A stretch of DNA of 64,000 nt from contig NW_006281112.1 of the NCBI RefSeq assembly GCF_000203795.2, positions 566,291 to 630,290 of the forward strand, read 5' to 3'. The translations under genes and the position numbers were made by a program. Source of the stretch: Batrachochytrium dendrobatidis JAM81 (Eukaryota; Chytridiomycota; Chytridiomycetes; Rhizophydiales). The number at the start of each line of letters is the position of its first letter. Within the stretch, counting starts at the first letter, position 1. Under the pieces are notes generated by a model. The model searched no databases. It saw nothing but the letters and a program-made list of their open reading frames with translations, and had not been told where the DNA came from. Below, one piece after another: positions 11,242 to 23,879 of this stretch.

Positions 11242-12775
11242 CTAGCTTTTAATCGACGACTCGTAAATAGCAACCCATTCCTTGAATCGCTCCTCCTCAC
11301 TTGCAGCCATCTTGTATGTATGCAGTCCTATTACAGGAAATTTGCTTCCACGGACATCGTCAATAAATGTTGATAATCCAGTAACCGCCTGCTCGCCAAT
11401 ATTGGCATACACTTTTGAAAACCTAGCAAACAAATGTATCAATTCTATTGCTCAGATTTCAAGACACGGAATATCGCTTACTTTGGTGAAAGTTTATCGT
11501 ATATCCCAAGAATATCCATCATCACAAGGACTTGACCAGATACATCGGGTCCAGCGCCAATTCCAATTGTAGGAATACTAAGTTGATCGGTAATGAACTT
11601 GGCCACCGGGTATGGTATTGCTTCGAGTACAATAGAGAAGCATCCCGCATCTTGTAGTGCCAATGCATCCTGCAACATTTTCTGCGCCTAAATGTATTTA
11701 CATTTTGATAGAATACACCAAATCAATTCAGTTGCTTTACAGTCGTGTTCATCATCCAAGCTGAGATCATTACTACCTTGTCCAATGTCTTTCCTTGCAC
11801 TTTGAATCCACCCAATGATGTCTGACGCTGTGGAGTAAGACCAATATGACCCATAACTGGAATACCCACATCGGTCAGTCGCTTGATCGTGTCCTTGAGC
11901 TCAATCCCACCTTCAAGCTTTACTGCCTCTACATTTCCTTCATGAATATATCGAATGGCATTCTTAAGAGCAACTTCAGGACTGACTTCATATGTGCCGA
12001 ATGGCATATCGCCTACTAGAAATGCGCACTTTGAGCTTCTAGCCACTGCCCGAGTATGGTGAATCATGTCCTATAAAAATTGCAGCCCATGAGTGCAATG
12101 TCATCAAGTTTATAATTCCCAAAATAGACATTAGACAATCAAGTCAAACAACTCTCAATAAATCAGCATGAATAGATTAAAACCTGCATACCTCAAAAGT
12201 GATTTTGTTGGTAGATTCGTATCCCAAGCCGACCATAGCAAGTGAATCTCCAACCAAACAGATATCAAATCCAGCGCGCTCAACAAGCAACCCAGTTGGA
12301 TAATCGTGTGCTGTCATGACTGTAATGGGAGTCTTTGTGTTGTACAACTTGCGCAGGGCAGTGATTGTGACCTTTTTGCGACTCTCTCCGGCTGAACCGT
12401 CTGTATATTTATACACCAGGTTATTGTATAAACATGTCAGGACTGGATTGGAATGGTCTGGCTGCAGACACGGCTTTAAATATCACAAAATATAGAATAA
12501 CGATTCATACACAATCGAATCCATAATTCACTAAATCTATCCACCGCACCTTTGGACTTTGACGGACCTTCAGAATGTGCTGTTGGAGCAGGATATGAAC
12601 TGTAAGTTCTAATTGATTGTGGGCAAGCTAAACAAGCAAGAATAGTCGACTGTGCATTGCGAGTATAGTTGGTAGCTATTGGATGAAGAGTATGTGTTCC
12701 TGTTACTATCCTATTCATTAACTTGCTATGTTTAAACGGCATGCATTGTCGAATGAGCTGTTGTCGGTACATCAT
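11242..12775 (-). CDS. PANB: 3-methyl-2-oxobutanoate hydroxymethyltransferase (PanB), mitochondrial
   Basis: Five inferred exons: 12775-12550, 12400-12192, 12070-11777, 11687-11482, 11422-11242; every GT-AG junction keeps phase, giving 371 residues. The enzyme adds a hydroxymethyl group from methylene-tetrahydrofolate to alpha-ketoisovalerate, the first committed step to pantothenate and coenzyme A. Seen: [33 protein letters not shown] (metal-binding Asp), HIGLTPQ, IVLEAIP (catalytic Glu region) and [19 protein letters not shown]. The first 70 residues are rich in Arg, Ser and Gln with few acids (ending SIRTYSSYP), a mitochondrial presequence. The family is ancient and the match strong. Confidence 0.95.
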
Positions 12776-13026
12776 TGCTAATTCTTGTCAATACCAAAAG
12801 TCAACGGACAAACTGTTCGGTAAACGCGAATATCTACTATATGTTGAAAAAAATCCAAATGTAAATCTACTCCCAACCAAACTCGAAAACATGAATGGAT
12901 TCAATGTAATATTCAATGTAATATTCAATTATATAAAGTATCTAGGCTTCCTTGAGACATCCCCTACAAAAATAATGAAATGAGCAAACCATTCTATAAC
13001 CTACAATTGTGTAATGAAATCATGAC

Positions 13027-14190
13027 TTACGATGGATAGTAGTAGCCAGTAAGATGTTGTCGAATTTGAGGTGGGAAATAATCAACGTCGGCACAATCGC
13101 TAGTTTCGCCGGCATCACCATTGTTGGTACATGATTTGGTGTTTCCGTCGGCATCAATTAGGTACTCTTGTTTAAAATGGCGGTATGTGAAAGCTTGTGG
13201 TGGTAAATGAGGAACAGGGTCTTTAGTACGGGTGATACGGAACAATCCCCGAAATGGAATAGTCGAATACCAATCAGCAAAGGCCTTGTTTCCAATACGA
13301 GGAGACCCGTATGTATACAATGATACTTTGGAAGAGTCGGAAGGATTTTTATCAATGTAGTCTACTGCAGCAAGACTGGCTACTGCAGCTCCAAGAGAGT
13401 GGCCTGTGAAGATGATTTGGTAATCGGGATACTTGGCCACGGTTTGCTGAATGACAGTCAGGACTTCTTCGCGTGCAACCATGTAGCTGTTCTGAAAGCC
13501 TGCATGAACCTAGTTATTGAGATTTAAATGATTAGGGTTGATTACATTATCAACTGAATTTCAAATTATATACCAACATACCTTGGCATTGTTTGGAGCT
13601 TGAAAATTGCTTCCATTCATGAACCTGACAGAGCTAGATGAACCCCAAGCAGTACTCAGCCAAGCAGCAGGTTTTAGAATAAAGTTGAGATTTATACTCC
13701 AATCTCCTGCATCATTTGATCCACGGAACGCAGCAACTATGATTTTGGCGGAACTTTGAACGCCAAGAAACCTATATCGATAGACGATAAGCAGCTATAC
13801 ACATACAGTAGCATTAATCCAAAGCAACGACATACCCAACCCCACTCTCGCCATCACCAAAAACTTCAACGACTTGGGTGTTTGAAGAAGCGGAGGCGCA
13901 GTAGGTATCACAGCTCCACTGTTGTCGCACAATAACTGAGTCACAGTCTATTGTTTACACATTTAAATTAATTACCGTGGCATCACATCAATGGTTGGAA
14001 GAATAAACGTACATGCAGCAGCAGAGTACATCATGTACTTTTTAAAATCATCAACAAGACTGGCTGGTACGGCTGAAGTAGATCTCGCAACTATATTTAC
14101 ATTGTCGAGATTTTCGGTATTCGCGGACTCCAAGGTTGGATGAGCACCGACCAATGCAACGACAGCTAGAATGGCAAGTACGGTTCGCAT
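13027..14190 (-). CDS. Secreted class 3 lipase
   Basis: Exons 14190-14013, 13947-13836, 13771-13582, 13509-13027, in phase, 320 residues. The start at 14190 is preferred over 14214 because it opens directly with a signal peptide (MRTVLAILAVVALVGA). Joining exon 1 with donor GTACGT restores the family motif SAAAYC before WSCDTYC. Catalytic features: nucleophile elbow FTGHSLGAA, the Asp in TKDPVPHLPP, and the His in IRQHLTGYY; SPRIGN precedes. Lipase_3 enzymes hydrolyse triacylglycerols outside the cell, and such secreted lipases are common in chytrids that live on animal skin or detritus. Four cysteines near the C-terminus and two near the N-terminus suggest disulfides. Confidence 0.92.
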
Positions 14191-15980
14191 GATTGTTTGG
14201 GTGTACTGGTTCAAAATGGTGTAGACTGGTGTCGATATTTATAGATTTCTGAAATATTAAATGTAGACCGAGATTTCAACTTGTTTAACTGCGCAAACAC
14301 AAAAGCATGCTAGTCTCGCTTAGCCCCTAATCCAGCATATTATCAATATTTAACAACAACTCTGACCAATCAGAGCCAAGCCTTTAAACATTAAACTCAG
14401 GAGCAATGTACATCGATATTGCAAACTATTACAAATATAGGGGTAAATGTATTGCTCGGCAAACCTCGGCGAAGCATAGTTTACAAGTGAACTGCTGACA
14501 TGCAAGGCTGGGTACTTTTCATCTCATAGAGATTTAAAAGATCATATGATCAATTCATATGGTTTACTTTCAGTATTTCCGACCTGCCAAAGCAGTACAT
14601 ACGTACTGTAATTCAATAGTAAGCAAAGGTGTCTGACGGATAGGTCGGCCAATTTTTTCATTTACAGTTGATTCACAGTGAATACCACGAGGCCTTTCAT
14701 TCATTCTCGATTTTTTCTCGCTGGTCGGAGCAGCTATCATTCAAGTTTCCCATTAAAAATTATTGGCTTGGTAAGCATCGATATTAGCTGGAACGCTCTC
14801 CTGGTCTAATGTCGGAAATGCTTTTGTCAAGCACTTTGGCTATGCGGTAAAACCCATGACTCGGCTTAGAAGATATGCTGTAAGGATGGATAAATACTAT
14901 AATGAAAATTAAGCAAAATGAATTTAAAGCTAAAGACGAAAAGATGAGTAGCTTGTTGCAAGATCGAGAGCCATTGTCAAACCCACCCTTAAACACCACG
15001 TGTACTACCATGCTTGATTGCTTGTTATGTCACAAGTGAGCAAAACACGAACATCAGGGCTTGTTCGATTCATGGTATTTGAAAAACAGTTTAAATTTTT
15101 TCTGAGGGGTTAGGGTTAATGGTGTACTTGAAGACAACTACCAAATGTTTGTTTTTTTCGTCGTTGTCGCTGTATTTAGATAAAGTGGAACACTAAACGG
15201 GGTGTCAGAGTATAACAAACAGCCGGTTTCATAAAACATCGAGTGCCAATTCACTAGACAATATTGTTTTTCAAATTCCGATTTTTCTGTTGCGCCTACT
15301 TGTGTAAAACAGCTGGACAAATGTTTACATTGTCATTCCAGTAAACCTCACCTACCCAGTTTCACAACACTTGTTTCCTACTAATCAAAGACCAAGGTAA
15401 ATATTGGATGACTGGAGTGGAAACAAGAGTTGCATTCTTGTGACTTGCAGTTTTGTTTTCTTGAACTGGAACGCGAACGTATCTGATATTGGGATACAAG
15501 TAGAGTTTGGTGGCATCAGAACCCAATATCTGGATGACAATGAATGGATTTAATTTCAAACTTGGCAGTTCCACAATGCATGGCTATGCCAAAAAAACCG
15601 TAAGTTCAAAACTATAACTTGATTGTGTACATCATATAATCATTGTGCTTGGAAAAAGCAGTGTAGTCAGTTTCTAAAAATGCGCAACGAATATTCAGCC
15701 ATTGTCCACTCAAAAAGACATTCATTGAGATACATGTAAAAAGTGTTTTATTTTACACAAGCAGGTTATAAATAATGCGCCATGATCTTGACGCCGAGCC
15801 AAGCTGTATAGACTCGTGATAATAGTTGGCAAGATCCAAAATTAGCAAGCCAACAGTAGCACATTAGTATAAAGTAGTATTTTAATAGACAAGGGTTGTT
15901 TTGTTTTTGACAGTTTGAGAATAGAAAAGAACAGTATTTAGTGGTGCACATAGTAGAAGATTACATTGGTACAAATGGAT
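14191..15980. other. Intergenic region with a decayed transposon fragment
   Basis: About 1.8 kb without a supported gene. The stretch 15270-15650 resembles, in part, the interior of the IS630/Tc1-type element. Short ORFs at 14784-15011 and 15138-15574 show no domain and are probably chance. Confidence 0.6.
15270..15650 (+). mobile_element. Decayed fragment of the IS630/Tc1-type element
   Basis: Near 15540-15640 the sequence follows the intact copies (TTTAAACTTGG...TACAAT...GGCTAT, then AGTTCAAAACTATA) with an internal deletion. The upstream part resembles the parallel remnant at 18440-18490 (both contain a TTGTGTAAA...CTAGAC/CTGGAC block). No terminus remains. Confidence 0.55.
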
Positions 15981-16802
15981 TTATGACAGTATGGTGTCGA
16001 GAGACATGATTTCTTCTGTGGGGCTGTAAGCTGACGCATATTGATTCGTGCTGTATACTTTTGTAGTACTGGTACTGCCCATCATTGGATTTGACACAGC
16101 AAGATAGTCGCCAAACGTGGGTGGTGGAGGCAAAGAAAATACTTGATGATCGGTAGAAGGGGATTGCACACTAACCGTCACAGCAGCATCTACTGGCGGA
16201 GTGTGTCTACGTGTCGTATAGGAATGCTGAGGATTGTTTGATGTGAAGGATGGACTGATCAGATGTGACTGATCAGAAAACTCTTTCAAGCGCTGATCAT
16301 GAGCAACTGTATTGCCATCCTCGAGCTTAATACGAGTGTTCATATAAGGCTCAAAGCCTGTGGAATTACAAGAACACTCGACCTGTCGATTTATGCTGAA
16401 TGGCTCTGAATCGGTGGTAAAAACGGGCACTTTTCCTGCAGCCGATTGATTCAGTCCCATTTTCAAAATCCGGATTTGCTCTTTCAAATGCATGATATAC
16501 TCGGCGCTTTCTTCAAGAATGGTTAATTTATGAAGCCCAACCTTGTCAGCACACGATGGCAGCATAGCTTTCATTTCGGCAATCCTCTCGTTGATGCGTT
16601 CACGACGACGACGTTCAATGGCGGAATGAGATGCCTTGCGCCTGATTTCACGAGACTCTGCGTGGTCCAAACGTCCATTGTAGCTGTAATGCTCTTGTGG
16701 TGTTTGATGGGCTCTATTTTGCCGTTCCTGTTCAAACCATGGATTAGTCGGAGTGTCGGGGTTATGGTTGTAGTCGTGGTTGGTGGGATGCATCTTGAGC
16801 AA
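15981..16802 (-). CDS. Basic helix-loop-helix transcription factor
   Basis: An uninterrupted 273-residue frame. A bHLH domain lies at about residues 50-115: basic region HSAIERRRRERINERI, loop with LPSCADKVGLHK, second helix LTILEESAEYIMHLKEQI. The basic region has the H-x3-E-x2-RR pattern expected to bind E-box DNA. The rest is Ser/Thr/Pro-rich with no further domain. The start may be 16802 or 16793 (MHPTNH); an AG just upstream of 16802 means a 5' exon cannot be excluded. Nuclear regulator; targets unknown. Confidence 0.88.
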   Translation of the reverse strand: MLKMHPTNHDYNHNPDTPTNPWFEQERQNRAHQTPQEHYSYNGRLDHAESREIRRKASHSAIERRRRERINERIAEMKAMLPSCADKVGLHKLTILEESAEYIMHLKEQIRILKMGLNQSAAGKVPVFTTDSEPFSINRQVECSCNSTGFEPYMNTRIKLEDGNTVAHDQRLKEFSDQSHLISPSFTSNNPQHSYTTRRHTPPVDAAVTVSVQSPSTDHQVFSLPPPPTFGDYLAVSNPMMGSTSTTKVYSTNQYASAYSPTEEIMSLDTILS

Positions 16803-18949
16803 GCCTGAAATTTATTTTTTGCGTTGAAAAGTCAATGGGCTGTGTATACGGCGATTCCTTCAACTTGGGTACGATATGAATGACTTGGATGAGTAAAAGT
16901 TGAGCAGCCAAACAAATATGAACTTGCTTTGTTTTCCCTTGAACTACAAACTATTAATGCCAAGTTTGAAATCAGTTATACTTGGTCGCTTGCTTTTGAA
17001 AATCTAGACAAAAGTATTGGTGAGCTATCTGATAACGGCTCAAGACAAAGTCAAGCATAAACGGACCAAGTAAATTAGACTCACTTTTATGAACACAATT
17101 AGGATTCACAAAGGTACAAGATCAAAGATTTACAACAACCAAAAGTATGAGATCAAACAAGATCTGCACTGATAGTCAAATGTGATCAAGATATAGATGG
17201 TACAGTAAAGGACCAAATAGTGGAGTATCACCAAGTTTACACTTTCAATTGGAAAATCTATTACAGATATCAATCTTTTATATATAGCTTATAAAGATTG
17301 GGGCGGTGGGGAATCAGTAACACAGCTTCAATAGAAGCAAGTTAAAAAAAATTAAAGGGAGGTTATTGCACAACTTTCCGGGAGGGCTAATTTGGCTGGT
17401 CAAACCTGCAAATTTAAATGCTCATGTGTATGACAAGCCGAAAGGGTGGGTGCTCATCAGTATATCCCTTCATCCTTGTTCCCATCTGTATGTCTGAAAC
17501 TGTAAATTCATTCACAGCTGTGTTGGGTAAGTTGACAAAAAGGGAGGAAAATGCAAACTCATTTGGGTTTTTTCCGGGGCCTGAAATCTGATATCTCAAA
17601 GCTTTAGCTTATTTTTTCTTCCAAATACATCTTATTTCAGTCTAGTGTCAGACGATAAACCATATTCATGAGCCCCCAGCAGCCATGACTGCTTAAAATG
17701 ATCATTTTTATTCAATCATACACTTGCTATATTATGCTCTATTTTCCAGCAGTTCAGGCCTTGCTGGACTTTGTAAATGACTGAATTTGAACCTATTTTA
17801 AATGAACTGATGTACCAAAAAATTCCAGTATGTGTGCTTTGGGTATGCTTAAAAACTGGGTATCTTCAAAGCTATTGTGTATATTGGATAATTTGATAAA
17901 GCCTTGTTTAGCAACCCTGATTATTTGCAAGATCTACTAGCCCTGATCAGTTGATGTCAAAAAAGTATCATTAAAATTTTAAAGTGCAAACTTGGTTCAT
18001 TTTTAAAGCAATTCAATACAGCCAGAATGCAAATGCTGGATTTGAGCTAGTGATGGAGCAGTCAATTTTACAACTGATATTTGAAAAACTTGCCAAGTCG
18101 AAATCAGCCAATGGTTTGAGTCATTTTTATTGTAAACCCATCATTTGTATTGTAAACCCATCATTGAATGGATGGCAAGATATGGTGTCATGGTGCATAA
18201 CAATATTAGCAAGTGGTATAATCTATCATCTTCATTGCAGTGCTAAAAGTAGGGATTGTCACGCGCATTAAACCCATATTCTTACTAAGCAAAGCTTCGA
18301 ATTTCAGTCATTCGCGTGAGATGGAACACCAAATCAGGGAGCCAGTCTCATGGAATGACTAATATTAGTTTCCACTAAATTTACTGGTCAGCATTATAGC
18401 TTGTAAATTGCTTGGCAAAACTCGCTAATCTTTTTTGTGCTTATTTGTGTAAAGCAACTAGACGAATGTTTTCTACCGAGTCTCCTTTTATCCAAATGAC
18501 ATTGTGTAGTGGCAGGAAAACAACTGTTGGATTACCAAAATGCGCAGTCTTTGTTTTTTTTCAACTAAATTGTAGAGTTTGGTTGACACCATCGGAACAG
18601 CCGAATCTGGTTTCAAACTTGGTGATTGTACAATATGACTATCAAGTGAGGACAATTTCTGTTTAAAATTATAGCCTGATCGTGTGAGTGTCATATGACG
18701 GATGCTGTGCTTAAATGTTTATCCAGGTCAATTTACATAAATTTATATCAAGCAAATGAATATTAACCAGTCTATTTCAAAGCAAGACAATCACTGCAAG
18801 ATAAATACAGGTTTCATTTTACGTGAGCATGACTGTAAATAGCTTGATGACAAGAAAAGCACCATGTGTGAGACACCATCTGCTAGTGTCACAAAGTTGA
18901 ATTGATCAGCAGATATTCCAATGCCAATACAATATGAAGTTGGACAACA
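16803..18949. other. Long intergenic region with transposon remnant and a short tandem repeat
   Basis: About 2.1 kb between the bHLH gene and the Zn2Cys6 gene's 3' end. It contains an 18-bp tandem pair (TTGTAAACCCATCATTTG-like) near 18130-18165 and a decayed IS630/Tc1-type copy at about 18410-18840. No gene is supported; the ORF at 17414-17599 has no domain. Confidence 0.6.
18410..18840 (+). mobile_element. Decayed IS630/Tc1-type copy with recognisable right end
   Basis: At 18605-18640 it matches the internal GGTTTCAAACTTGGTGATTG block of the fuller copies, and at 18783-18840 it matches their right end (AAGACAATCA...TTTTACGTGA...GACTGTAAAT). The parts lie in the same order and orientation as in the full copies but with deletions, so it is one degenerate insertion. 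Confidence 0.7.
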
Positions 18950-21559
18950 TCACATTTTGGGACATTGGGAGGTTTTGATTGATCTAAATGGAAATGCTCT
19001 AAAGGTTTCCACAACTTTGGCCTCGTGAATGCATGGCAAATACCAAGTGCCCATATTTTTCAGAGCCTGAACACTCATATCTACAAACCCATTCAGCTCT
19101 ACTACATTGGCATCAGTACATCGCATAAGCAATACATAGACCAATGCAGTATGATAAATGATGCGACCAATAAAGGGCGGAACGTGATGGAAAAAAGGAT
19201 TTGTTTCGAGGAATTTTTTAAAAAGGTCTGAAAGATGATATGCAAGATTACGAGTCTTGATGATGGCAGGGTGTGTAGCTGGGATTTGTACCTGTCCTGA
19301 AGACTCGGTTAATTTAGGAATTATCGACGAGTGTATACATATCTGAATAAAATTAGTTAGACACTGCAAGTAAGCAATGCGCCACGAGGGTGGAGAAATG
19401 GATAATGGGTCCATACTGTACTCGTTTGAAATTGCCTTCATCTCAAAAGGAAGCTGATTATAGTATGCCTGCATTGCTAGATCAAGTGATGTACGTTCCA
19501 AAGCTTCTGTCTTTGGATCCATTTTAGAGGCACATTCTGAATTAGAACTTGTAGCACGAAAAAACAAAATCACTCGGCGTGCCAACCCTTGCAGCTTAGC
19601 CATTTGAGTCCATACATTTGTTTCGCCGCAAGATTGGCCAATTTGAGATGGAATCTGAAATGGTTGGGTGTCGTTGGCAGAATAATCAAACCAAGCCAAC
19701 GATTCATCAGACAGTATGCCTGAAGCAGATGTACCATTGGTCGGTGTAGTATTTGTCAACATATCTGGTAAAACACTCGACCGAGTCTCGAGTGAGCAAA
19801 CACGCTTTTGCAAATTATCATTAATCAAAAAAGGCATACTGGTGGAAAAGGCAAAATAAAAGTCGGCCTCAATTAGTTGGGACCAAAGACGACAATAAAA
19901 ATCTCGCTCCTCAGTTGATTCCTGGGAGTCATTTGACGGTTTGGCTTTTTTGTCCAGTCTAATCAACTGTGCAATACGAAGTCCAGCAGCAATGAACAGT
20001 GTGGAAGAAGTGCCTCGACCTGAGCCTGCAGAGTAGTAAGCCAATAGAATGGTGGTAGCTATGATCCAAGGGGTGGGAAGCTCTAGCTCATCATCCAGTG
20101 CATTTTTTGCAGCAAAGTAGTGCTGGTCACCAGCATTGTAGGTAGATAAACCATCAAGTTGAGAAAAAGTACATGCCAATGCACACATGATGTGAATTAG
20201 GCAAGGAGGTAGGGTTTCCAGATTGCGAATCAGAGCACAACGATTGAATATTGGGACGCGCGGATTGAACCAATCAAGAAATGTATAAATAAGCTGAGCA
20301 TTCGGTACTGCATTGGATGAAGAGCAGGACGAAGAGGCATGAGTGGTAATTGTAGGGGCCATTAAAGATGGAGTACCATCTGTTAGGAAAGAGTTGGCAA
20401 GGAAGTCAAGTCTATCAGAATTGATGGCAACAGGTTCCAAAGGAACCGTTGTTTCCAAACTCACTGCAGAACAAGTTTGATTTTGGGCTGGGATCTGGGT
20501 TTTTGTGTCAGTAATATTGTTGTAATGAGTAGAATAGTCAAAAGAATTACTATAGGCTAAAGGCACAGAGGCGACACACGAAGAAAGTGGTGTATTGAGA
20601 GTGGCCTGATTTGAAGCAGTAATTTGAGCAACAGTAGCATGAGGTCGGAAAGCAGGATGATTGACAGACATGTCAAACGGGTAAGCAGATAAGCCATGCA
20701 AGTGCACCTGCACTTGCATGGGAGCAGATTGCTTTTGTTGGTATAGGCTTTGTACGTGATTTCGCTCGGATTTGTATGTATGCGAGGACCCTTCCTTGGA
20801 ATATCCGCCAATAGAGTTACCGCTGTTGGAATGATGCGCACCCGACATGTGTGGATCATCCGAGCGCCAAGCCTCGGGTGCAGTATCTGTAGACTGTTGT
20901 AAAACGGCAAAGTGGGCCTCAAGCTTAGACAGTAGTAATTCTGAATCTGCCTCTAGTTTTGAATTCTGCGAGAGCAGACCAGGCTCGCTCTGATTATCAG
21001 ATACGGGCCCTACACCAGGCCTCTCAGCGTTAGAATAGCCATTTCGTTTGTTTTTGGCTTCATTTGGTTTCATGGCATTGGCCTGATTGAAAGTAGAAGC
21101 TGTCGAGTTTTTGTCAGCGTTTGCTATTTTTGCCTCGAGTTGCTTGAGCCGATGCATAACACTAGAAAAATATCCTGGTGGCGGGCCTCGACGTTTAGGA
21201 TTACGAGTGTATGTACAAGGAGTATCTGAAGAAACACAGTTGCTGCATAGTGGTTTGGCTCCATCACACTTTGATTTCTAATAAAAACACATGTTAATGA
21301 TACTGTACATTTGAGTGCAATAGCATCACTGACGCTGATTCAATAGCTGTCATCACTGAGGCATTGACAGTAATCTTTTCATCTGTTCTCATGTCCTGTA
21401 GTAGAAACACACCTTTTTACTGCACAAGTCGCAGGCTTGAGTTACTCTGGATTTGTTGCGAGCACCTTTACCAACAGCAATAGTCTGATCAGCTAGAAAT
21501 GAAACTGGATCGGTCTCCATATTGTTTGTAGGTAGAAGTTGTTGGTAGTTGTATTCCAT
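18950..21559 (-). CDS. Zn2Cys6 fungal transcription factor
   Basis: Two exons: 21559-21413 and 21277-18950, GT-AG, phase 0, about 824 residues. The join falls inside the DNA-binding domain and restores the binuclear zinc cluster: CDLCSKKKSKCDGAKPLC, then SNC and TPC, six cysteines in C-x2-C-x6-C-x6-C-x2-C-x6-C order. A short linker (RGPPPGYFSSVMHRLKQLEAK) leads to a dimerising coil. The middle homology region (Fungal_trans type) follows at about residues 350-560, including RIAQLIRLDKK and the ERDFYCRLWSQLIEADFYFA segment. The ATG at 21559 is the first in frame; an upstream exon is possible. Nuclear regulator of unknown targets. Confidence 0.9.
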
Positions 21560-22950
21560 TTGACTGGATGTGCTTGCAGCTGTATTCACGTAGGATCAAA
21601 CCTGTTTTATCAAGGCCAATGTTTTGAATTGAATATTTGTTGCGCTTCCTTGGTATAAATCGGCTTTAATAAAACAACGCCCATCATATGATGTTGTCAT
21701 TTGTATTCTAAAACTTGATACACTTGCGCTAAAGCTTGGGAATAGTCACATTTCAGTAATGCAGCAGTTGTTTCCATGCCAATTACACAATGACTGGTTA
21801 GATGAAAGGAGACTCATTGGAATAAAGCATTCGTTTAGTTTTACACATGAGCAAAGACCAGTCAACTAAGAGTTCAAAAACAATGCTGTCTAGCAAAACG
21901 ACTCATCACTCCATAGATTGGCTGTTTGCCATGTAGTTTGGCGTTCCTAATAGTGTTTCATTTGACATGGATATGGCCGTGAGGTTGGGCAAAACATCTA
22001 ACAGGACTTGGGCTAGAATCACATCAAAACCTGAAGCATAGTGCAATCCTCAGTCTGTCCTATATTGTACTGTACACCTGGCTTGTCTCATTTTCTGATG
22101 TAATACGGATGTTTCAGTCATTTAGAACTAGTCTGCAGGAATGGATATGTTTGGCATGCTCATGCATAGAATAAATGCATTATTATTAAAACAGTGTATC
22201 CATGGCATTCGAGGTTACTCGATGCAAGATAAAACTTGTATTTCTAGACAACTCGCTAATCTTGCATGTCCAAGGATATCCACCCTCAGCTGGACAAGAG
22301 AAACAAATAGCCACCCCATCAGATCCATGTGAAACTGGCCATAACAATGCTCAGCATGCAAGATATATAGTAAACTAGGCTTGAAAACACTGCCAACCTA
22401 TTATTAAGCTTTGCATTGAAGGACTGATGATCTATTACCTTCAATACACGTGAGTCGGTCTTCAAGATATATTATGCTCGCTCTTCCTCCTTTTGCTAAT
22501 GTACATATTCCAAAAACATTCCTGACCTACGTGTAAGACTGAATTATACCATTCTCATCTAAAACAGCGATATAGTCGTCCAACGATCAGCTTTTAAAAA
22601 CAAAACACCTCTATCTTGCTAGATTCAATACATATCAAATACTTTAAACATGTCTGCCACTATTCGCCTCACAGGTAATTAGAATTGTATTTGTTGTGTG
22701 CACCATTGTGCAAAAATCAATCTTGTTTAAACACAATACAAGACCTATTGTATGGCACAATAAAAAATCAGATTCGACAGCTGTCAAACTGATGTGTCTG
22801 TTCAAACGCACCAGCTAGTATTGATTCAATTAAACCAAACATATCCGTTACCATTACACGAGTTGGTATTCTAGAGTAATAACATCAACTTTTTTTAAAT
22901 TACTCGCTTATATATTTGGTTCCCGTCGATGCAACTCGGACGACTCATAA
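21560..22950. other. Intergenic region between divergent genes
   Basis: About 1.4 kb. At 22650-22675 a short ATG-initiated stretch (MSATIRLT) ends at a possible donor GTAATT; joined to an AG near 22790 it gives only about 20 codons, so it is more likely an upstream ORF or chance. Nothing else was recognised. Confidence 0.45.
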
Positions 22951-23879
22951 ATGGCAACGATCGTTACGGATAATGTAGATTTTGATATGGATTTCACTGA
23001 TTATCCACCGACCACATACACGCACAACTTTCCCAAAAAATCAAAGTGTGCTTTCCAGCAAGAGCCATCTCCAGTGTATAGCGATATCTCTCTGGCTTTG
23101 CCCGCCTCAGATGTGCGTCATCTACAGCAATCCGAGTGCGCAACAGACATATTACCCAACACGGTTAATGAAATTGATCACGAATCTGATTCTAGTCAAG
23201 ATGGCGATGAGATTTATGATGACTTTTGCGAACCTGTGTATATACATTGGATTCGTCATGGTGATACTATTGCAAATGTGGCCAAGGTGTATCAAACTAC
23301 GGTATGATTTTGCTCATTTTATTGGATATTTATTATCAAGTGCTGATTATCTGGACTTTAAATCACCATAAGAATGTCTAGAAGATATTGGTCTATTCTT
23401 TACATGTCATATAGTGTATATACGAGTGGGGTTTCATCTAGCACGTATTTTGAGCTAATCTTTTGTTTACAACACTACTTTACCAACATATCGTATCTAT
23501 GAATCCAATGCATAAATTGTAATTCTACAAGACATGGATGCTTGCCAAAGCCAACGAGTTTGAAGATGAGCGTCAACCTTCATTAGAAGGTCGACGGTTT
23601 TTAGTCATTCCATCAGCATCGACATTTCAAGAACCAATCTGGGATGTTGACCAAGGTAACACATGATCATGCTTGAATATACACAACCAAATTTACACCA
23701 TGTTTTAGCTATCCACGTTTGCTAAACTTTAAACTATTGCTTTAGAACGACACGAGTTATGTCGCAACTTTTTGATTTTGATTCACGACGATGACTTTTG
23801 TCTAGCACATCGGTATCTTGGTAAATCCAACTACAACCTTCCAGCTGCAATCGAAAATTACTATTTTGATTTATGCTGA
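22951..23879 (+). CDS. Small LysM-domain protein with UBA-like C-terminus (intracellular type)
   Basis: Exons 22951-23301, 23532-23655, 23746-23879, all GT-AG and in phase, 202 residues. Residues about 95-150 form a LysM: YIHWIRHGDTIANVAKVYQT, TWMLAKANEFE, and GRRFLVIP. The last 45 residues (HELCRNFLILIHDDDFCLAH, then YLGKSNYNLPAAIENYY) resemble a UBA/TAP-C-type three-helix fold. There is no signal peptide; the N-terminus is acidic and disordered, so the protein is predicted to stay inside the cell, unlike secreted chitin-binding LysM effectors. The LysM call is firm, the UBA-like call tentative. Confidence 0.78.

Noticed and set aside
15105..15120. GGGGTTAGGGTTAATGG, looks like fungal telomere repeats
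   Set aside because: Barely two TTAGGG units; too short for an interstitial telomere and expected by chance.
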